NCBI GenBank assembly: GCA_021822495.1
Contig: JAKAQO010000001.1
Location: 452,808-516,807 of the forward strand
Direction: 5' to 3'
From: a bacterium
GTDB taxonomy: Bacteria > Elusimicrobiota > Elusimicrobia > UBA1565 > UBA9628
Length of the DNA: 64,000 nucleotides
Part shown: piece after piece, positions 24,832-33,662 of the stretch
Layout of the letters: every line of letters starts with the position of its first letter
How positions within the stretch are numbered: the first letter of the stretch is position 1
Translations under genes and position numbers: made by a program
Notes under the pieces: generated by a model
The model's input: the letters and a program-made list of their open reading frames with translations, nothing else
Told to the model about the DNA's origin: nothing
The model's database searches: none

Positions 24832-27018
24832 TTAAAGCGGCTTTGTCAAGCACAATTTTATTAGATCATCTTCAACCTGTTTCCGAGCAAAAATTACTCT
24901 CGCATCCAAAGCCGCTTTACAAAATCCAGGAATTTTATTTTTGCGGTTTTCAGACAAATAAATAGAGATTAAGGTCAAATAAGCCGGGAGATAGTCTTGA
25001 TTTCGAGAAATGGCCGCTTTTAAATCTTGAACGGCTTTTTTCTTTTGGCCTAGCAAATCCTCAATCACCGCGCGATCATTAAGCGCATCCGGAATATTGG
25101 GGTACCGCCGCACAAGCCCGTCAGATATTTTAAGAGCTTTCGCGTAATGATGGTATCTCTGCTCTTGGTAAAGTCTCTGAGCGGAAGAAGTATATTTTAT
25201 CTTTTCTAAGGGTTTCCTTAGCGGAAGCAAATCGTGAGAAATATCAACAAGTCCTTGCAGAAAAAGGTCTCGCGTCTCCTGACGTTTAAAAACCGCGGGA
25301 TTTTTTAAAACCATTTCCAGTCTTGTTAACAGAGTCTCCCGTTTGGCCATGGGCCACGCCAAAAGCAAATTCCTAATGTCATACACAATTCGATTATCTA
25401 AATCTCTAATCTGGCAAGAAACCATTCTCGATTGAGGATCGCTTCCACGTTCCATGACATCAGTCTTGCGCCATAAATTCAAGGCCTTAAGCCAATAGGA
25501 AGTAGCTTTTTTCATGCGATTGCGCTCTAAGTAGAAAATCATCTCAATTAAGTCAGAACGTACCTTAATCTGAGGATTTCTTGAAATAATGGAATATAAA
25601 AGAAGACGCGGATTTTGCCCTAAAACCGCCTCGGTCCAAGCCTCATCCAACGCAATTGTCGCGCTCATGCGTAATTTTAAAGTTCGTCTAAAGTCATGAC
25701 TTGCCTTTTGGGGGTTTCCCGAAAAAAGTTCTTTCCTCCCAAACCGCCACCAAAGCCAGGGGTTTTGCGGATTACTCCCAACAATGACGCCCAAAGGTTG
25801 CGGATGGGCTTCTCTCAATGGATAGGCCGCCACCAAGAGCTCTGTTCCAAGCGCAAACGTGGAAAAAAATAGAACTGCGCTTCCAACAGAAATCAGAGAC
25901 CAAGATTGAGGGATATCAAAATTAAGGTGTTCCATAACCTTCCATCGGCTTTTAACCCAAAGGCTTATTTGTACGGAAGCGAAAACGCACAAAATTGGCT
26001 CAATCGGCAAAAAATATCGCGGTTCTACAGGCATCAGACAATGAATACCAATATAATACCCGCAAAAAACCACTAGTCGCCTAATACTTTCCTGGAAGCG
26101 AAGTTTCCAAGCGCTCCATAAAGCCAACGCTGTTATGATGGGAGAAAGACTAAAGACAAACCATAATCTCTCAAGATAGGCCCATCCAAATCTCAAGGGA
26201 TGCCGAAGAGTTTCCCCCATGGCCCATAAGAGAGGAGACGTTCCACGGGTATAGCCCGCAAGTTTTCTAAAATTTCCCTCCATGGTCTGAACCATCCCCA
26301 GAGCCCCAGCCACAACGTTATTGTCCGCTCGACCATTCTCGAATAAAATCCAATGTCCATAAACCGCATGATTCATATAAATCCACGGGATAAGCATGGA
26401 GTAAGGAATTAATAGGATAGGTAAAACCTCTTTTAGCGGAATGCGCGGCCTCGCAAGACGGTTAAGATAAAGAGCCAAAATCAAGGGGAATAGAAACAGT
26501 TCAGAACGGATCAGAAGCGAACACCCAATAACCCCTCCAACGATATAAGAATATTCTACAGACCAAGCGTTCTTACTCAAAAAAACCGCCAAAAGAGCCG
26601 CCACCAGGATGAAAAGCCCCATTTCGTTTAGAGAAACAAAAGGCGCCCAGTCTATAGTCAAAATCAGATGAAAATAAAACACAAGGGCAAAAACTCCGCC
26701 AAGAAAAGATTCAATTTGGTTTGCGAGAATAAAAATAAAGCCAAAAAAAAGACCGCTCAAGGCAACGATTAAAAAAGTGGGGACCCAAGCAGGCGTATGA
26801 TCATAAACAAAAGCGTCAACAATCGAAGCCATCGGCATATTTCGCGAAAGGTTGACCCTTTGAAACCCTATATTGGGCGAAAGGCCGTAAACCAAAATTT
26901 CTCCGCGGCTTATGGCGCCGTCATCCATCGAGAGATGCATCTGGCGAGCCCCAAAACTAGGGAGAGCAGAAGCTAAAATTAGAAGCGCTCCAAAGGCAGA
27001 ACTACGGAAAGTAACCAT
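24832..27018 (-). CDS. Polytopic membrane protein with C-terminal TPR-like region
   Basis: About 728 residues. The N-terminal 400 or so contain many hydrophobic helices (VPTFLIVALSGLFFGFIFIL), in a layout resembling the GT-C / dolichyl-mannosyltransferase-like superfamily; the C-terminal 300 are helical repeats (YLPAYLTLISIYLSENRKNK). The best start is the ATG at 27018, which has AGGA about five bases upstream and overlaps the stop of its paralog. The longer start at 27084 lies in that gene. A role in glycosylating or assembling a surface protein is plausible but not proved; I did not find a decisive catalytic motif. It is just upstream of the Hxs genes. Confidence 0.7.
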   Translation of the reverse strand: MVTFRSSAFGALLILASALPSFGARQMHLSMDDGAISRGEILVYGLSPNIGFQRVNLSRNMPMASIVDAFVYDHTPAWVPTFLIVALSGLFFGFIFILANQIESFLGGVFALVFYFHLILTIDWAPFVSLNEMGLFILVAALLAVFLSKNAWSVEYSYIVGGVIGCSLLIRSELFLFPLILALYLNRLARPRIPLKEVLPILLIPYSMLIPWIYMNHAVYGHWILFENGRADNNVVAGALGMVQTMEGNFRKLAGYTRGTSPLLWAMGETLRHPLRFGWAYLERLWFVFSLSPIITALALWSAWKLRFQESIRRLVVFCGYYIGIHCLMPVEPRYFLPIEPILCVFASVQISLWVKSRWKVMEHLNFDIPQSWSLISVGSAVLFFSTFALGTELLVAAYPLREAHPQPLGVIVGSNPQNPWLWWRFGRKELFSGNPQKASHDFRRTLKLRMSATIALDEAWTEAVLGQNPRLLLYSIISRNPQIKVRSDLIEMIFYLERNRMKKATSYWLKALNLWRKTDVMERGSDPQSRMVSCQIRDLDNRIVYDIRNLLLAWPMAKRETLLTRLEMVLKNPAVFKRQETRDLFLQGLVDISHDLLPLRKPLEKIKYTSSAQRLYQEQRYHHYAKALKISDGLVRRYPNIPDALNDRAVIEDLLGQKKKAVQDLKAAISRNQDYLPAYLTLISIYLSENRKNKIPGFCKAALDARVIFARKQVEDDLIKLCLTKPL

Positions 27019-29173
27019 TCGTCCTACTCGCAGTTTTACGGCGTAGACTATGCCCCTTAAAAACACGAATATTATTACAAACACTATAAACAGCGGAAGC
27101 TAATTCGTAGTCCCATGCGAGGTTTTTAAGGGCCCCCTGGCAATCTTTTCTGGCAGCGGCAAAATTACCACGCTCCCTATCCATGGCCACTAAACTCAAA
27201 TAAATAGAAGGGTCATGGGGATTTAGACTCCTAGAAAGTTTAAAATCAGCTTCTGCACGATTTTTATCTCCCATTAAGTATTCACAAATAGCAAGGTCCT
27301 TTCTATAAACTCCATTCTCCGGATACCGCCTCGCTAAAAAATTAAAAATGAATCTCGCAATGGGTCGTGAGATCGCATATTCTTGAAGATAAAGCGCTTC
27401 TTCATGCAAATATTCTTGCGGCTGAAGCAGAGAGGAAATTGGGACAGGAGCGGGGGAGACGCTCTCAATTGGAGATTGGCTCTTTGTGTCATCTAAAGCT
27501 TCCATTGAGACTCGGGCCAGTTCTTTATTAAAAGTAGCCTTAACCCCTGGATTAAGCAACGATACGCCCCACAGAGACGCAAATTCAGAATAGAAATCAT
27601 GAATGGATGCCAGGCGCAACTTTTTCTCAACCTCAATCTCTCTAGGAGAAGACGGGTCCCGAACAAAGGATTTTCCTACGGCAATAGATAATGCGCGTAC
27701 AATAAAATTCCGGCCTTCCGGCAACTTTTTCTGGGAAAAAGCGGCCAGAGCTTGCATCAGATAAGCTTTTTCTGCCACATCAGGCGAAACGCCATTTTGC
27801 GGGAAATGGAATTCCATTAACGCCTTTGGCTGTCCATTGAGAAACTCCGCCCAGGCCAAGTCAAGTTTATAACTCACAAGAGGTAAGGCGCGAACCGCTC
27901 GGGACAATTCTGGTAGGGCAATTTCCAAATTCCCCTCCAACAAATCTCTCATGCCTTTTTCATGAAGCAACCACCCATCTCTTGGATGCCGTAAAAGGGC
28001 TTTATTTAGAGCGTCTTTTGAAGCTGTCATTTGTGGATAAAGAGCGACCTTCTCAGCGACAAAAAAACAAACCAGGACGCTCATGGCAAGAGTTGTCGCA
28101 AAAATTATAATCCCCGTCGTTTCTCCTTCGGGAGACAAAAAGAAAATCAAGGGGAGCGACGCGAAAACAGCCAGTAAAGGCCTTAAGGGCATGAAATAAG
28201 CGAATTCAACAGCCATCAGGCAATGAATGAGCAATAGATACAGGATGAGAAGCGCCACGGATGAAATTCTTGATCGGAACGGAAAAAGCCAAAACCCAGC
28301 GATGGCCAGCATGAACAGAAAAGGGTTCCATCCAATCACTCGGAAAAGCCTCAAGAAAACTGCGTTTATATATCGCAACGGACGCTTCGCAACCTCAGAC
28401 ATAGCCCAACCAAGCGCTGAAGTGGTCATTGTTTTTGAAGAAAAAATCCCCCAATTTCCTTCCACCGTTCCCACTATTCCCAGCGCCCCCACAACGACAT
28501 TTGAATTCGCTTCTCCCCCCTCAAGCGGGATGAATTTATGATAAAGCTCTGCGTTCATGAAAATCCACGGTAAAAGAAACAAGTAAGGTACTATTAAAAG
28601 AATCAAAATTTCTTTCTTTGAAATACGGGCTTTCTTCCTCCAAGAAGTAAAGATTTCGGCAAAGACCAGGAGCGGCGGAAAAAAAACTAACGTGGAACGG
28701 TAAAGGAGTGAACAACCGATGGAAAGGGCAACCGCACAGGCGCTCAGGACCGAGGGATGACGAGCGCGGAAAACAAGAAAACCCGCGACAAGCAGTATCA
28801 GCAGAGTAAAAACAGATTGTGGAAAGCTCAGGGAGATGTATGAAAGGATCCAGATAGGGATAGCCGCCATGGCTAGAACTGGAGAAAAAATTTCAGCGCA
28901 GAGGGCCGTCAATAAGACTAAAGCAAGAAAGGGAATAAACCGGTTTAGATAAGGCGCACGGTCATAGAGCGCCGCGGCTGTTATGCTTGCCGCTGGAAGA
29001 TGCCAGTCGACCTTACTCCCAAAAGCGGGAACGCCCCCCCATAAGACCTCGCCTGCATTTAAATAATCGATTTGAATGGCTTCATCGGTGTGGACTTTCA
29101 GGACCAGCGACCCCAAAATAATAAACCCAAAGGTTAATATCCCGACCCATGGATATTTCCCCAAGGCTTTCAT
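27002..29173 (-). CDS. Polytopic membrane protein with TPR-like region (paralog of 24832-27018)
   Basis: 723 residues with the same architecture as its neighbour: an N-terminal domain of about 10-12 hydrophobic helices (WVGILTFGFIILGSLVLKV), a middle loop region (NVVVGALGIVGTVEGNW) shared with the paralog, and a C-terminal repeat region (NPHDPSIYLSLVAMDRERGN). The two probably arose by duplication and may act together. By resemblance it could be a membrane glycosyltransferase of the GT-C type, but this is tentative. It follows the STYYPAP protein by 32 bases, and its stop overlaps the paralog's start. Confidence 0.72.
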   Translation of the reverse strand: MKALGKYPWVGILTFGFIILGSLVLKVHTDEAIQIDYLNAGEVLWGGVPAFGSKVDWHLPAASITAAALYDRAPYLNRFIPFLALVLLTALCAEIFSPVLAMAAIPIWILSYISLSFPQSVFTLLILLVAGFLVFRARHPSVLSACAVALSIGCSLLYRSTLVFFPPLLVFAEIFTSWRKKARISKKEILILLIVPYLFLLPWIFMNAELYHKFIPLEGGEANSNVVVGALGIVGTVEGNWGIFSSKTMTTSALGWAMSEVAKRPLRYINAVFLRLFRVIGWNPFLFMLAIAGFWLFPFRSRISSVALLILYLLLIHCLMAVEFAYFMPLRPLLAVFASLPLIFFLSPEGETTGIIIFATTLAMSVLVCFFVAEKVALYPQMTASKDALNKALLRHPRDGWLLHEKGMRDLLEGNLEIALPELSRAVRALPLVSYKLDLAWAEFLNGQPKALMEFHFPQNGVSPDVAEKAYLMQALAAFSQKKLPEGRNFIVRALSIAVGKSFVRDPSSPREIEVEKKLRLASIHDFYSEFASLWGVSLLNPGVKATFNKELARVSMEALDDTKSQSPIESVSPAPVPISSLLQPQEYLHEEALYLQEYAISRPIARFIFNFLARRYPENGVYRKDLAICEYLMGDKNRAEADFKLSRSLNPHDPSIYLSLVAMDRERGNFAAARKDCQGALKNLAWDYELASAVYSVCNNIRVFKGHSLRRKTASRTNGYFP

Positions 29174-29205
29174 CAGGAACTAAGGGGAAAAACTAAAACC
29201 ATTCC

Positions 29206-30132
29206 TCACTTCGAGCAACAGTACCATTGATTACCTACGCCATTAATGTCAGAGGCGGCACAAATATCTTCCCATCCATTCCAGCTTCCGCCACCATAAC
29301 TAAAATTTACATCGAGCAACAAGGCATTCCATTGGCCGTTGCAGTCAATACCCAGGTTAACCCATCCATAATTAGGATTTAAAACCCCCCATTGTTCACG
29401 AGAGTGATTCCATTGACCTTCTACATAAAGGCCGGGAGCCCAAGTTGCGTAACAGTTAGAACAACCAAGCGCAGCGCACGACTGATTGTCCGCGCCCTGC
29501 CCCTCGGCCTGACAATTCTGACCATTCACATGAAGGTAAGAATTCCCATCGCCGCTAGGGGCAATCGCAGGGCCAATGGAAACATTGCCCCCGCCTTGAT
29601 TAATAACCGTTCCGCCGCCGCCCGAGTCAATATAGGTCGGCGCGTTTTGATCTCCATTAATCCATAAAGGTTGCCCTGGGCTTCCTGATTCAAGATGGCC
29701 ATTTCCATCATCAAAAAGCTGAACATTCTCGCCATTGGAGGCGGCTTGGACCATAACGCCGTTCCAAGTCCCAGCCCCCTCAACAGACAATAATTCCGGC
29801 GGGCTCGTTGTTCCAATCCCCACATTACCATTCATAACCGCCAACTTAGTATTACCCCCAACAGCGGCATTACTCCCTATCTCCACAAAACTTTGACCTC
29901 CACTTGGCAAGGGATCCCTCGCCAGCCAGGTATTTCCAATGGTCACCATATTGTTGTAAGCGCCGGCGGGAGCGGGGTAATAAGTGGAAAGAGTGATCGA
30001 TTCAGTCGCGATGGGGGCGACCAAGGTCAAAACAAAAACCGCGCCCAACCCCCATTTCCAAACCTTCGACTTAGGATTAAATTTGGGAAATCTTGGAACA
30101 TGAACGCGAAACTCAATAATTTTTTCTTCCAT
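29206..30132 (-). CDS. Secreted or surface protein with STYYPAP motif
   Basis: 308 residues. A basic N-terminus and one hydrophobic segment (WGLGAVFVLTLVAPIA, about residues 27-42) precede LSTYYPAPAGAYNNM, a motif seen in many surface proteins of Elusimicrobiota and Omnitrophota. The middle part has the NVGIGTTSP-type repeats of phage-tail-fibre-like or surface beta-structures. The C-terminus holds ten cysteines, including CAALGCSNC and YCCSK. It is the first gene after promoter-like sequence at 30151-30179 and has AGGGG eight bases upstream of the ATG. A substrate of the adjacent modification genes is possible but unproved. Confidence 0.8.
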   Translation of the reverse strand: MEEKIIEFRVHVPRFPKFNPKSKVWKWGLGAVFVLTLVAPIATESITLSTYYPAPAGAYNNMVTIGNTWLARDPLPSGGQSFVEIGSNAAVGGNTKLAVMNGNVGIGTTSPPELLSVEGAGTWNGVMVQAASNGENVQLFDDGNGHLESGSPGQPLWINGDQNAPTYIDSGGGGTVINQGGGNVSIGPAIAPSGDGNSYLHVNGQNCQAEGQGADNQSCAALGCSNCYATWAPGLYVEGQWNHSREQWGVLNPNYGWVNLGIDCNGQWNALLLDVNFSYGGGSWNGWEDICAASDINGVGNQWYCCSK

Positions 30133-30150
30133 AGTGATAACCCCTCAGTT

Positions 30151-30179
30151 AGGATAACAGAAGACCGGTTTTTCGTCAA
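30151..30179 (-). promoter_or_regulatory. Sigma70-like promoter for the 30132 gene
   Basis: On the minus strand TTGACG (30179-30174), a 17-base spacer and TATCCT (30156-30151), followed 18 bases later by the ATG. It is placed between the HExxH gene and the STYYPAP gene and could start a second transcript reading through the Hxs genes. Confidence 0.6.
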
Positions 30180-30188
30180 GGCCCAAAC

Positions 30189-31448
30189 TTACGATGGAAC
30201 CCCCTCGCCCTGGTGCCGCTTTTCCAGGGCTTCAAGTTCATCCATCAAGGCGCGTCCGGCGGGGGTCCAATGGGCGTGCATCCTTAAGGTGTCCATGCCC
30301 TCGCGGTTTTTTTCGTCGATTTCGGCCAGGCGTTTCTCAAAATCGGGAGTCTGAGAAACCGGGTGATGGGCCGCGCGCATTTTACGGTAAAACTCGGCCA
30401 CAGGAAGAAAAGCGTGAACCGCCAAAAGCACTCCCCACAAGGGCCTGGGATCCGGCCGAACCGGAGATTTATACAAAGGAAAGAACGCGTTCTCAAGGAA
30501 TGGGTCAAAATATGAAGCCAGATTCATCTTGTTGTGCTGGAACTCATGAATGAGGGCTTCCGTCATCGTCAAAAGATGAGGATGAAGGGTCATGTAAATA
30601 GTCCCCACTGCCTCTTTATAGGACGCGGAAAGATGTTTGGTGTCGGAATAACCCACCGGGACGATTTGCCGAAGCAAAATTTCCATTTCTTCAAACAACT
30701 CCGGCCATAATTCCAATATCCAGTCAAGACACTGCGCCAAGGACGCCCGCCAGTCTTCTTCCGAATGCCCGCCCAAATCCAAGGCATTTCCCGCTTTATC
30801 CGGATGAGCCTCGATAGAAGAGATGGGGTTTAAATCTTTTAAGGCCAGCTTAATCGGGCGGGGAGGTTTGAGAGTCACATAACACAATTCAGAAGAAATA
30901 CCCGCGACGGCGGGCCTGCGGCCCAAAAGAGTCTCTGAATTTAAATTGACGCTTCCTTGATTGTGAGAATTACCCAGGGCGGAAACTCTCCCATTTTCAA
31001 AACGCCAACCCGTTCCCTCTTTCAAGGTCAGTGAAAACCCCAGAGAATGGGCCGTCAACGAAAAGGGGACTGTCCCCTTTTCCCAAGAAATGCCGCTTTC
31101 GGGCAAAAGCCCGCGCGCGGCCAAGGGCAAAAGAAGAGAACCCGGCAAAGCCGCCAAGGCCGCCTCAATGCTTTTTTCAAAACCCGGAAAATCTTTTTTT
31201 CGGCGCGCGCACCAAACCGTCGGGGCAATTTCAGGGGAAGACAGAACTTCAAGGACGGCTTTTGAATTTTTCTTTAAAGCGCCAGCCAAAAGTTCATAAA
31301 AAGGCGGCGTCAAATTCCAAGACCGGTTTTGGGCCGCAATTAAAAGCGTTTCGCGCAAAAGCTCTTTAAGATAAGCCTCTTTAAGTTCTTTCAGGGTTTG
31401 GTGTCCGGCTTTGGGAGTGAGTAGAGCCGAGGCGTCAAAGGTCTTCAT
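30189..31448 (-). CDS. HExxH-type putative peptide modification protein
   Basis: 419 residues. HEFQH at about 301-305 is a zinc- or iron-type HExxH motif; the following region (PRPLWGVLLAVHAFLPVAEFY) matches the mod_HExxH family, which accompanies radical-SAM RiPP genes. Some members have been described as 2-oxoglutarate-dependent peptide hydroxylases; whether this one is so is inference. It overlaps the fused radical-SAM gene by four bases (ATGA), so they are one unit. A copy of the GGGGAC palindrome is translated in frame as EKGTVPF at about residues 123-129. No obvious precursor peptide lies beside it. Confidence 0.8.
   Translation of the reverse strand: MKTFDASALLTPKAGHQTLKELKEAYLKELLRETLLIAAQNRSWNLTPPFYELLAGALKKNSKAVLEVLSSPEIAPTVWCARRKKDFPGFEKSIEAALAALPGSLLLPLAARGLLPESGISWEKGTVPFSLTAHSLGFSLTLKEGTGWRFENGRVSALGNSHNQGSVNLNSETLLGRRPAVAGISSELCYVTLKPPRPIKLALKDLNPISSIEAHPDKAGNALDLGGHSEEDWRASLAQCLDWILELWPELFEEMEILLRQIVPVGYSDTKHLSASYKEAVGTIYMTLHPHLLTMTEALIHEFQHNKMNLASYFDPFLENAFFPLYKSPVRPDPRPLWGVLLAVHAFLPVAEFYRKMRAAHHPVSQTPDFEKRLAEIDEKNREGMDTLRMHAHWTPAGRALMDELEALEKRHQGEGVPS
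31061..31081. repeat. GGGGAC-N-GTCCCC palindrome, copy 1 (in CDS)
   Basis: A 21-base palindrome with A and T flanks inside the HExxH gene, where it is translated in frame as EKGTVPF. It is one of four copies in the window (others at 33797, 33824, 46841). It looks like a mobile or spreading short element that tolerates insertion into genes. Confidence 0.85.
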
Positions 31449-33661
31449 GTAGAGAAAACAGGAGCGGGGACTTTAGAACTCACCCTCAATTCCGGCGTCG
31501 GCTTTGGAAAACCGCAGCGGCGGATATGTTGAATCGGCGCTCCGGCGCAGGAATCGTTTAAGCGGCACTCGCGGCAGGATTTTCCCTTGGCGAAATAACG
31601 TCTTCGGATATGAAATTCAACATACTCCTTCATTTTAAAATCAGGGGAAGAAGAATGTTCAAGTTCGAGTTTTCCAGCTTTCTCAAAATCCCGCATGGCC
31701 TCGCCGTCATTTTCCAGGCACTCCGGAAGCGGATAAGCCTTTAATTTTTTTTCTTCATTGAGTTTGACGATGTCTCCGCACAGGTTTTGCAAAAAGCAAT
31801 GCGGACACCGCCCCCAACAATCCGGCTTGATTCCGTAATGGAGAAATTTGTCAAAAAGAACCCCGCGGCCAGAGGCCTCGTCATGGAGTTTGGACGGCGG
31901 CTGAATCAGATCCTCATAGCCTTCCAGATATTGAGGCAAAAGCCGATTGGTCCACAACACCACATCCCCTCTTTTAAGAACCTCAAGAGCCCGGTGAAGA
32001 TGGGGCAGTTCCGCTTCGACGTCATAAAAAAGCTCTTCTTTATTCTCCCAGGCGCTCCCAAAAGGAATGACCTGAAGCAAATCAAATTCATGGACGCCCT
32101 CATGAATAAAGAAATCTAGAATATCCCTTAAATGCCGGATGTTTTGTTTATTGATAACAATGTCCACGCTCACAATAAGCCCTGAAATCTTAAGGGCGCG
32201 CCTTAAGGCCACAAGCCCTTGAACAAAGGAACCCGAAGATCCCGTCAGACGATCATGAATTTCCGGAGTGTGGCCGTGAAGAGAAAAAGTAACTTCCTTA
32301 AGCCCCGCCTTGACCGCGCCGTTCATGAAATCGGGATAACACATCCGTCTTCCGTTGGTCACGGTTTGAATATGGTCGTAGCCCATCTCCCGCGCCTTTG
32401 AGACAATCTGAATAAACTCCGGGTGGATGGTCGGTTCCCCGCCGCTTAAGACTAAACGCTTAATGCCAAGACCTCGGCCTTTTTCAAGGTCAGACACGAC
32501 TGCGTGCCAGGGAATCGCGGTTCCATTCCAGGCGGGAGTATCCAGACAAAAACTGCAATGATCGTTACAGACCCGGGTGAGTCTCACCCAATGCCGCTTT
32601 TCCGGCGGCTTTTCCGAAAAAGGGTGCGGCACCCTTTCCTTGACTGGCGCGGTCAAGGCCGAAGGCCGGGCGTACACGTCGCGCTTTTGGAAAGGCGTCA
32701 GCGGCGCGTAAGCGCTCTTTTCTTCGTCAAGGATTTTTTGAACAATGGGCTCTTTGGGAATAAAGACCGGGGATAATTCCGAGGGGTCATACCAATCGCC
32801 TATATCAAAAGCCCCGGCGCAAATATCATCGAGCGAACAAAAACGGCAAGCCTCGGATTTAAGATGCTTGAAATCGGTTTGGCGAACAGTGCCCTTTTCA
32901 TCCAAGAAATGGACGATGCGCTCTTCTCCCTTGACGATTTTTCGCGTCTCGGTCGAGCAATGGGCGAACTCCGTCATAAAACACAAGGGCACGCGCTCAA
33001 CCCGAAAACTTTTTCCCTGGTTATCCAGATAACGCATCGCCTTTGACAATGAAACCTCAAAATCCCGGAAGCGCGGAGCCGTATCACGATTGGTCTCGGC
33101 GCGCCCCATGGAGGGATCGAGATTATTCCAGACGAAATGGGAAATAACCGGAAACTTTTCCACAAAAAAGCGTACGGTCTCGTCTAAATGATCCGCGTTA
33201 TAGGCGTTGATGACGGTGTTAATATTGACCGCAATGGGATATTCCTTCGCCAAAACGGAGAGATTCTCCAAGGCCAAAAGGGCCTTATCGAAAGAATTTT
33301 TAACTCCAGTTAAAAAATTTTCGACTTCAGGACGGGAAGAGTGAATCGAAACGTGATAATGATGGAGCCCCGCCTCGGCAAAAGAGCGGGCGATATTCGC
33401 CTCCGCGACGCGAGAGCCGTTGGTAATCATCCGCACATGCAAACCGCGGCTGACCGCGTAGCGGGTAATTTCCGGGATATTTGGAGAAAGGCTCGGCTCG
33501 CCTCCGGTCAAGATAATCCCGAAGTATCCGCGTTGAACGAAATCGTCAATCTGTTTTTTGGCGGTTTCGACATCCAGCATATATTCCGTCTCGGGGTTGG
33601 AACAAAAGCGGCAATACTGGTTGCAATGGCGCACCACCTGCATGTATCCGATATTAGCCAT
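31445..33661 (-). CDS. Tandem radical SAM fusion protein (two radical SAM domains)
   Basis: 738 residues with two full radical-SAM domains. The first has CNQYCRFC (Cys13, Cys17, Cys20), TGGEPSLSP and a CRFCSLDDICAG group near 272-281. The second starts near residue 357, with CNDHCSFC (Cys365, Cys369, Cys372), SGGEPTIHP, a middle CWGRCPHCFLQNLCGD group and a final CRECRLNDSCAG group. So two catalytic and up to three auxiliary clusters are possible. It follows a single-domain relative by one base and is coupled to the HExxH gene. Two domains on one chain suggest sequential or alternating modification of one substrate, likely a peptide. The full length has no frameshift. Confidence 0.87.
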   Translation of the reverse strand: MANIGYMQVVRHCNQYCRFCSNPETEYMLDVETAKKQIDDFVQRGYFGIILTGGEPSLSPNIPEITRYAVSRGLHVRMITNGSRVAEANIARSFAEAGLHHYHVSIHSSRPEVENFLTGVKNSFDKALLALENLSVLAKEYPIAVNINTVINAYNADHLDETVRFFVEKFPVISHFVWNNLDPSMGRAETNRDTAPRFRDFEVSLSKAMRYLDNQGKSFRVERVPLCFMTEFAHCSTETRKIVKGEERIVHFLDEKGTVRQTDFKHLKSEACRFCSLDDICAGAFDIGDWYDPSELSPVFIPKEPIVQKILDEEKSAYAPLTPFQKRDVYARPSALTAPVKERVPHPFSEKPPEKRHWVRLTRVCNDHCSFCLDTPAWNGTAIPWHAVVSDLEKGRGLGIKRLVLSGGEPTIHPEFIQIVSKAREMGYDHIQTVTNGRRMCYPDFMNGAVKAGLKEVTFSLHGHTPEIHDRLTGSSGSFVQGLVALRRALKISGLIVSVDIVINKQNIRHLRDILDFFIHEGVHEFDLLQVIPFGSAWENKEELFYDVEAELPHLHRALEVLKRGDVVLWTNRLLPQYLEGYEDLIQPPSKLHDEASGRGVLFDKFLHYGIKPDCWGRCPHCFLQNLCGDIVKLNEEKKLKAYPLPECLENDGEAMRDFEKAGKLELEHSSSPDFKMKEYVEFHIRRRYFAKGKSCRECRLNDSCAGAPIQHIRRCGFPKPTPELRVSSKVPAPVFST

Positions 33662-33662
33662 A

